Source of the DNA: Oceanicaulis sp. HLUCCA04
GTDB taxonomy: Bacteria; Pseudomonadota; Alphaproteobacteria; Caulobacterales; Maricaulaceae
DNA length: 64,000 nt
Direction: 5' to 3'
NCBI GenBank assembly: GCA_001314625.1
Contig: LJSH01000005.1
Location: 182,285-246,284, forward strand
In this document: piece by piece, positions 58,973-64,000 of the stretch
How positions within the stretch are numbered: the stretch's first letter is position 1
Layout: every line of letters begins with the position of its first letter
The notes under the pieces: generated by a model
The model's input: only the letters and a program-made list of their open reading frames with translations
The model's database searches: none
Told to the model about the DNA's origin: nothing
Translations under genes and position numbers: made by a program

Positions 58973-59063
58973 TGCGCGCGAAGCCCCCAGCTGCTCCCCG
59001 TAATCCCCACCCATCACCGGCAACACGCTTGACGTGCGCCCTAAACCGGGGCGCAGTCAGGAT

Positions 59064-60527
59064 ATGGATGGGTGGGTTGAGAAAATGCGCGGGTGGCTAG
59101 CCGTCGCCATGCGGGCGGCAGGGCGATGGTCCGCAGCGGCATGGCAGTGGGCGGTTCGAAAGCCGTCACAGGCTGGGCGGTTCGTCTACAACCATGCCAT
59201 CGGTGTTTTTCTCGTCGTGTGGGGCTTCGCATCGGTCATCGCCGTAATCGGCATCATGTATCTGGCCGATCCGTGCCGGGGAACCACGCTCGTCTGCCCC
59301 GGCGTGGAATGGATCAGGCCCGGCTATCTGGCCGAGGATTTTCGCAATCTGTTGTGGGCAGCCAGCCTTGTATTCGGCGGAGCCGGTGCCGGTGCGGCCC
59401 TGATCAACGCGTTGCGCCGTACGCGGCTGATGCATGCCGAACACGCGCTGAAGCGCAGCGGGCAGGACGCCGAAACCTTCTCCCGCGCGGTGGAACAGCT
59501 GGGTAGCAAGGAAACCGCTATCCGCCTCGGTGCCATTTATGCGCTGGAAGGGCTGATGCGCACCGCCTTTGCTGACGGCGGCGATCACGCTTTCGGACGT
59601 CAAATCGGTGAGACGCTCGCGGCATTCGTGCGCGATCAATCGGTGGAGGAGGCGCGCACCGAGGCGAAGAAGGCACGAAATGAAGCAGAGAAGGCTAAAG
59701 CGACCGCTGAAGCAACCAAGTCTGATTCAGCCACGGGGACAGTCAAACCACCATCGCCTGCAGCTACAAAACCAAAAAATGAACACCAACTCCGCCTCGC
59801 GGCAGATCGGGAAGCTGCAGTTGTGGTCCTCGCCCGGTCATGGCCGTTTGAGTTTCGTCCGAATCTTGAAGGCGAAGGCGGCGTTGACCTTTCGGGAGCG
59901 CAGTTGGCATTTCTGAAACTACCCCAAGGTACAGATTTAAGACAGTTTGATTTTTCGGAAGCAAATTTGTCAGACGCACAGCTAAGCAAATGCAATCTGT
60001 CAAATGGTCGCCTGTTCCAAGCGAGTTTAGTGTGGGCCCACCTGGACAAAGCGAACCTAAAAAGGGCGGCGTTTACTGAAGCGAACCTTCAAGGTGCGAC
60101 TTTGTCTGATGCACAGATGGAAGGGGTTAAGTTATTGGGTGCCAATCTGGAAAGTGCCGAGATTATAAACACAAATTTATCCTATTCTTGGCTTTTCGGA
60201 GCTAAGTTTGTTAAAGTTCGGCTGATCGGAACAAACATGAGAGGCTCTTGGTTGATAGGCGCAAGTTTTCGAGATGCTGATCTAGAAGAAGTACAAATAA
60301 CGGGCGCAGACATATCTTCTGCTTCTTTCACCAGTCATTTTGGCGAGCGTCCTATCAGAAACCTCACGACAGAACAGCTTTCGGAAGCGCGTTGGAATCC
60401 TGATAAGCCCCCGCGATTTTACCCTGAAATTGGCTTGCCACACCGAGGCGATGGGAAACCCAGCGATGATACTAGTCCATTCGACAGTTCATGGATAAGG
60501 GACCCCAGTGAGGTGAATGATTATTGA
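59064..60527 (+). CDS. Membrane-anchored pentapeptide-repeat protein, composite
   Basis: 487 residues. Two N-terminal helices (YNHAIGVFLVVWGFASVIAV and LLWAASLVFGGAGAGAALIN) flank a periplasmic loop with two Cys. Then an ARM/HEAT-like stretch (GSKETAIRLGAIYALEGLMR), a charged coiled-coil-like linker (EARTEAKKARNEAEKAKATA) and, from about residue 275, pentapeptide repeats A(D/N)Lxx such as ANLSDAQLSKCNLSNGRLFQ and ANLKRAAFTEANLQGATLSD, forming a beta-helix to about 435. The first part of the gene is GC-rich like the window; from about 59,690 it is visibly AT-richer. Start ATG 59064; GTG 59034 is possible. Role unknown; gyrase-mimic activity is known for some pentapeptide proteins but not implied here. 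Confidence 0.85.
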   Translation: MDGWVEKMRGWLAVAMRAAGRWSAAAWQWAVRKPSQAGRFVYNHAIGVFLVVWGFASVIAVIGIMYLADPCRGTTLVCPGVEWIRPGYLAEDFRNLLWAASLVFGGAGAGAALINALRRTRLMHAEHALKRSGQDAETFSRAVEQLGSKETAIRLGAIYALEGLMRTAFADGGDHAFGRQIGETLAAFVRDQSVEEARTEAKKARNEAEKAKATAEATKSDSATGTVKPPSPAATKPKNEHQLRLAADREAAVVVLARSWPFEFRPNLEGEGGVDLSGAQLAFLKLPQGTDLRQFDFSEANLSDAQLSKCNLSNGRLFQASLVWAHLDKANLKRAAFTEANLQGATLSDAQMEGVKLLGANLESAEIINTNLSYSWLFGAKFVKVRLIGTNMRGSWLIGASFRDADLEEVQITGADISSASFTSHFGERPIRNLTTEQLSEARWNPDKPPRFYPEIGLPHRGDGKPSDDTSPFDSSWIRDPSEVNDY

Positions 60528-60635
60528 TGCCCTCACTCAATCCACCCCTTTTTTTCACACGGAACGGATGACTTGCCTCGTGCATTTCGCTAATGGACGT
60601 AAAATCCTTTTACTTATTCCATAGCGGAAATTTCC

Positions 60636-61526
60636 ATGGACCGTATCGATGCCCTGCGCCTGTTTCAGGCCGTTGCCGAGCTGGAGAGCTTCACCCGCGC
60701 TGCCGAGCGTCACTCGCTGACCCCCGGCGCGGCGTCCAAGCAGATCTCCGCGCTGGAGGAGCGCATGCAGGCGCGCCTGCTGGAGCGCACCACCCGTTCG
60801 GTGCGCCTGACCGATGCGGGCCGGGCGCTGCTGGAGCGGGTGCGCCCCTGGCTGTCTGAATACGAGGCTATCGAGAACGGGCTGATCGCGGACAATGCGG
60901 CGGCCGCCGGTTTCCTGCGGGTCGCCGCGCCGGTGGATTTCGGCTCGGCGCGCCTGATCGATCCGGTCACGGCCTTCATGGAGCAATGGCCCTCTGTCGA
61001 GGTGCGCCTCGATCTGTCCGACCGGATGGTCGACCTTGTGGACGAAGGCTATGACCTCGCGGTGCGGCTGGGCCATCTGCCCGATTCCAGCCTGATCGCC
61101 AAACGCCTCGCCGACGCGCCGATGACCACGATAGCCGGTCCGTCCTATATCGAGGCGCACGGCGCGCCGGTTCATCCTTCAGACCTCTCCGGCCACGCCT
61201 GCATCATTGACCGCAACCGGCCTGCGCCCAATCTGTGGCGCTATGAAAAAGACGGGGTGAAGTGCGACGTGAAGGTGGATGGCCGCCTGTCGCTCAATGG
61301 CGCCAGCGCGGCCGTGGCCGCGGCCTGCGCCGGTTCAGGGATTGGCTGCGTGCCCAGCTGGGCCGCCCGCGCTGCCATCGCCGATGGGCGGGTGGTGTCG
61401 CTGATGGATGACTGGACTCCCGAAGCACGCGAATTGTGGGCGGTGTTCCCGTCCAACCGCTATCTGGCCCACCGGGTGCGGCTGTTCGTGGATTTTCTGG
61501 CCGTCTGGTTCAAGGGAAGCGTCTAG
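60636..61526 (+). CDS. LysR-family transcriptional regulator
   Basis: 296 residues. N-terminal winged helix: [40 protein letters not shown] and [21 protein letters not shown]-terminal effector domain ([40 protein letters not shown]) as in the DsdC/PtrR-like clade that binds small acids. Target and ligand unknown. Its stop is only 4 bp before fmt, so it shares a transcript with translation genes. The 108-bp gap before it shows no clear operator. Confidence 0.93.
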   Translation: MDRIDALRLFQAVAELESFTRAAERHSLTPGAASKQISALEERMQARLLERTTRSVRLTDAGRALLERVRPWLSEYEAIENGLIADNAAAAGFLRVAAPVDFGSARLIDPVTAFMEQWPSVEVRLDLSDRMVDLVDEGYDLAVRLGHLPDSSLIAKRLADAPMTTIAGPSYIEAHGAPVHPSDLSGHACIIDRNRPAPNLWRYEKDGVKCDVKVDGRLSLNGASAAVAAACAGSGIGCVPSWAARAAIADGRVVSLMDDWTPEARELWAVFPSNRYLAHRVRLFVDFLAVWFKGSV

Positions 61527-61530
61527 AATT

Positions 61531-62460
61531 ATGAGCTTGCGCATCGCCTTCATGGGAACGCCGGAATTTGCCGCGCGCTCGCTGGCCACGATCGCGGGCG
61601 CGGGCCATCAGATCGTGCGTGTCTACACGCAGCCGCCCCGGCCCGCCGGGCGGGGTCAGGAGATGCGCAAAAGCCCGGTGCATGAACTGGCCGAGGCGTT
61701 CGGTATCGAGGTGAAAACGCCGGAGCGCTTCCGCGAGCGGGATGTACTGGAGGACTTCGCCAGTCTCCATCTCGATGTGGCCTGCGTGGTCGCCTATGGC
61801 CAGATATTGCCCAAAGAGGCGCTTGCCGCGCCGCGTCTGGGCTGTCTCAATCTGCATGCCTCCCTCTTGCCCCGCTGGCGCGGGGCGGCACCCATCCAGC
61901 GCGCGATACAGGCGGGCGATGAGGTAACGGGCGTTCAGATCATGCAGATGGAAGAGGGGCTCGATACCGGCCCGGTCCTGATGAGCGAGATTGTGGCCAT
62001 CGCGCCCGACGACACCGCAGGCAGCCTGCATGACAGGCTGATGGAGACGGGCGCGGAGCTGTGGCCGCGCACTCTGGCGGCGCTGGAGCGCGGTTCCCTG
62101 CAGGCGGTGGCGCAATCAGACGAGGGCGTCACCTACGCCAAGAAGATCACATCGGCAGAGGCGCGTATCGACTGGACGCGGCCCGCCGGAGAAGTGAGCG
62201 ATCATATTAGGGGCCTGTCGCCCTTTCCCGGCGCGTGGTTCACGCTCGATACGCCCAAGGGCGCGGTGCGGGTAAAGGTCCACTTTGCCGAACCCGAACG
62301 CGGAACCGGCGAGCCGGGCGACGTGCTGGACGATAACCTCCTCATCGCTTGCGGGCGCGGCGCAGTGCGCCTGAAACGCCTGCAGCGCGAGGGCAGGGGC
62401 GTGATGGGCGCGGACGAGTTCCTGCGCGGGACTGACGTGCCCGCCGGAACCCGGCTCTAG
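61531..62460 (+). CDS. fmt: Methionyl-tRNA formyltransferase
   Basis: 309 residues. Adds the formyl group to initiator Met-tRNA from 10-formyl-tetrahydrofolate. [20 protein letters not shown] at the start, the folate and catalytic region [20 protein letters not shown] with [20 protein letters not shown] (Asn, His), [13 protein letters not shown] with the Asp, and a C-terminal tRNA-binding domain ([20 protein letters not shown]). Normally paired with def; here def is absent from the window and a LysR gene is directly upstream. Start at 61531. Confidence 0.97.
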   Translation: MSLRIAFMGTPEFAARSLATIAGAGHQIVRVYTQPPRPAGRGQEMRKSPVHELAEAFGIEVKTPERFRERDVLEDFASLHLDVACVVAYGQILPKEALAAPRLGCLNLHASLLPRWRGAAPIQRAIQAGDEVTGVQIMQMEEGLDTGPVLMSEIVAIAPDDTAGSLHDRLMETGAELWPRTLAALERGSLQAVAQSDEGVTYAKKITSAEARIDWTRPAGEVSDHIRGLSPFPGAWFTLDTPKGAVRVKVHFAEPERGTGEPGDVLDDNLLIACGRGAVRLKRLQREGRGVMGADEFLRGTDVPAGTRL

Positions 62461-62464
62461 CGCC

Positions 62465-63226
62465 ATGCCCCGCTATCTCGTCACCATCGAATATGACGGC
62501 ACACCGTTTGTCGGCTGGCAACGCCAAGACAATGGCCTGTCTGTACAGACCGTGATGGAGCGCGCGGCCGATGCGCTGGAAGAGGGCGCGCATGAGGTCT
62601 ATGGCGCAGGGCGTACCGACTCCGGTGTTCATGCCCTTGCCATGACGGCGCATGTGGACTTCCACAAAAGCTGGCCTGACGATGTGGTGCGCGACGCGCT
62701 GAACCATCATTTGCGCCCGCACCCGGTTGCGGTGCTGTCCGCGCAGCGGGTGAGCGATGAATTTCACGCCCGGTTCTCTGCGGTAAAGCGCGGCTATATC
62801 TACCGCCTGATCGACCGGCGCGCGCCGCTGGCTCTGGACGCGGGGCGCGCTTGGCAGGTGCGTGTGACGCTGGACGCGGATGCGATGAACATGGCCGCGC
62901 AAAGCCTTGTCGGCACGCATGATTTTACTACCTTCCGCGATGCGCAGTGCCAAGCGGACAGCCCCGTCAAATCCATCGATGCCATTCGTGTGGAACGCGA
63001 CGGCGAATGCATCACGCTGAAGGTGGAAGCGATCAGCTTCCTGCACCGCCAGATACGCTCCATCACCGGCTCTCTGGTGGAGGTGGGCCGGGGCCGCTGG
63101 AGCGTTGAGGATTTCCGCGATGCGCTGGGGGCCGCAGACCGCACGCGCTGCGGACCTGTAGCGCCGCCTGACGGGCTCTATCTGGCGTTCGTCAACTACC
63201 CGCCGGCGCTGCTGGAAAGCCCGTAG
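62465..63226 (+). CDS. truA: tRNA pseudouridine(38-40) synthase TruA
   Basis: 253 residues. Converts uridines 38-40 of the anticodon arm. YDGTPFVGWQRQDNGLSVQT, GAGRTDSGVHALAMTAHVDF (catalytic Asp of GRTDxGVHA) and the C-terminal FLHRQIRSITGSLVEVGRG are all canonical. Starts 4 bp after fmt. Its 3' end overlaps the membrane-protein gene on the other strand by 31 bp. Confidence 0.97.
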   Translation: MPRYLVTIEYDGTPFVGWQRQDNGLSVQTVMERAADALEEGAHEVYGAGRTDSGVHALAMTAHVDFHKSWPDDVVRDALNHHLRPHPVAVLSAQRVSDEFHARFSAVKRGYIYRLIDRRAPLALDAGRAWQVRVTLDADAMNMAAQSLVGTHDFTTFRDAQCQADSPVKSIDAIRVERDGECITLKVEAISFLHRQIRSITGSLVEVGRGRWSVEDFRDALGAADRTRCGPVAPPDGLYLAFVNYPPALLESP

Positions 63227-63780
63227 ACGATCAGCGCGTCAATGACGAGCGGGATACAGGCCGCGCCGGCCGCCAATCCCCAGTGCAGGCCCAGAGTGCC
63301 CGCCGCAACGCGCCAGTGCACGCCCAGCCGGGCCACTTGGTAGAGCGCCAGCAGCACGCCCAGAACTTCCGCATTGGCGATGCCTGCAGCCGCCAGCAGC
63401 CAGAACAGGGCCTGCACGTGCAAGAGCACGAACACGGCCCAGTTGTGAACGACAATCCACGCGGAAAAGCCGGTTTTCAGGCCGAGCACCTTCACGATCA
63501 CAAAGGCGATGACCGGAAACAGCAGCCAGATGCGCGCATACTGGCCGATGGCATCAAGCAGGCTGATACGCGCCTCTGCGCCGCCGGGCAGCTCTGCCAG
63601 GACGTGATTGGCCGACAGCATGAGCAGGATAAAGGCGGGAAGGGCGTAGATGACGGTCAGGAAGGAGCGGGCAAACCCGTCCACCGATACGTCGAAATGT
63701 TTGCGCCAGTCCGGCTTGAACGCCAGCATCGCCCAGATGCCGCGCGCACCGGCCTGAATGTCAGCCGCCATCCCGCCCAT
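63196..63780 (-). CDS. Polytopic membrane protein, hypothetical
   Basis: 194 residues with about five hydrophobic segments (FARSFLTVIYALPAFILLML; ARIWLLFPVIAFVIVKVL; WAVFVLLHVQALFWLLAAAG; LGVLLALYQVARL; LAAGAACIPLVIDALIVYGL). A soluble N-terminus with GIWAMLAFKPDWRKHFDVSV resembles unannotated alphaproteobacterial proteins that follow dapE. ATG overlaps the dapE stop (ATGA), so it is its coupled downstream partner. No function assignable. Confidence 0.8.
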   Translation of the reverse strand: MGGMAADIQAGARGIWAMLAFKPDWRKHFDVSVDGFARSFLTVIYALPAFILLMLSANHVLAELPGGAEARISLLDAIGQYARIWLLFPVIAFVIVKVLGLKTGFSAWIVVHNWAVFVLLHVQALFWLLAAAGIANAEVLGVLLALYQVARLGVHWRVAAGTLGLHWGLAAGAACIPLVIDALIVYGLSSSAGG

Positions 63781-64000
63781 CAGGCGAACACCTCGAAGTA
63801 TCGCTGCAAGATATGATGGTAAATATCTGTTAACTTTTGGATGTCGGCGACAGGCGTCTGCTCGTCGATCTGGTGCATGCTGGCACCCACCAGCCCGAAC
63901 TCGGCAACCGGCGCGTAGTTCTTGATGAAGCGGGCATCGGACGTGCCGCCGCTGGTGCTCAGCTCCGGGACAATGCCGGTTTCATGCGCGATAGCCTCGC
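63780..64000 (-). CDS. dapE: Succinyl-diaminopimelate desuccinylase, C-terminal part
   Basis: Only the last 72 or so residues are inside; the gene continues off the right edge. [20 protein letters not shown] and [20 protein letters not shown], with the metal-binding His in MHQ, are the DapE end, running on to [10 protein letters not shown]. DapE removes succinate in the lysine/diaminopimelate pathway for cell-wall synthesis. Stop at 63780-63782 overlaps the start of the following membrane-protein gene. Confidence 0.9.
   Translation of the reverse strand, partial: EAIAHETGIVPELSTSGGTSDARFIKNYAPVAEFGLVGASMHQIDEQTPVADIQKLTDIYHHILQRYFEVFA

Overview
The window is a GC-rich, densely coded stretch of chromosome from an alphaproteobacterium. 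The gene families and their order point to the Caulobacterales/Maricaulales side of the class (stalked or budding marine bacteria such as the Hyphomonadaceae or Maricaulaceae). Supporting signs are the cta cytochrome oxidase cluster with tldD just upstream, Flp pilin, PilZ, PAS and EAL signalling proteins, DUF1178, DUF3126 and DUF983 proteins, and the alphaproteobacterial curli chaperone CsgH. The genus is inferred from content only, and no plasmid or phage backbone is visible.

Layout. 1-8.4 kb: 5' part of secA, a parvulin lipoprotein, mutT, a short Flp pilin, a methyltransferase divergent from comF, then a tightly coupled glutaredoxin / nitrilase-family / DUF1178 run and a POT-family peptide transporter. 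8.4-19.6 kb: tldD, a TPR protein, the aa3 oxidase cluster (coxB, coxA, ctaB, a 58-residue membrane protein, ctaG, coxC, DUF983, surf1), then a GNAT acetyltransferase coupled to an EAL phosphodiesterase, and YqgE. 19.7-27.5 kb: peroxiredoxin, a FAH/maleylacetoacetate isomerase pair, radC-map, a secreted tandem-repeat protein, an M28 peptidase lipoprotein, a thioesterase and a CinA-like protein. 27.5-30.3 kb: a dienelactone hydrolase/HxlR cassette between perfect 62-bp direct repeats, a ClpP-family protease, tRNA-Leu(UAA) and a gene-free block of imperfect tandem hairpin repeats.

30.3-41.1 kb: a six-PAS hybrid histidine kinase with a stand-alone receiver, a rhodanese, a nitronate monooxygenase-like enzyme, alanine dehydrogenase divergent from an Lrp regulator, a cation/proton antiporter, two small membrane proteins and queF. 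41.1-43.1 kb: a curli-like locus with two curlin-repeat proteins behind duplicated upstream modules and a CsgH-like chaperone. 43.1-53.0 kb: nitroreductase, a TetR-controlled RND efflux pair with a perfect operator palindrome, a Nudix enzyme overlapping cysE, DUF3126, and an osmoprotectant ABC transporter with a permease/binding-protein fusion. 53.1-64 kb: an outer-membrane barrel, phoH, a gamma-class carbonic anhydrase, GYF, PilZ and PAS proteins, an unusual secreted protein, a composite pentapeptide-repeat membrane protein, LysR, fmt, truA, a membrane protein and the 3' end of dapE.

Most of the window is ordinary core genome. The best candidates for something undescribed are the 62-bp-repeat cassette, a dispersed two-hairpin repeat family (near 9.9, 36.4 and 58.8 kb), the hairpin block behind tRNA-Leu, the curli locus with its repeated upstream module, two unclassified secreted proteins (23.3 and 57.8 kb), the composite pentapeptide gene, and a TetR-operator core that recurs upstream of the nitronate monooxygenase gene. 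Everything was read by eye. No homology search, folding or composition calculation was run.
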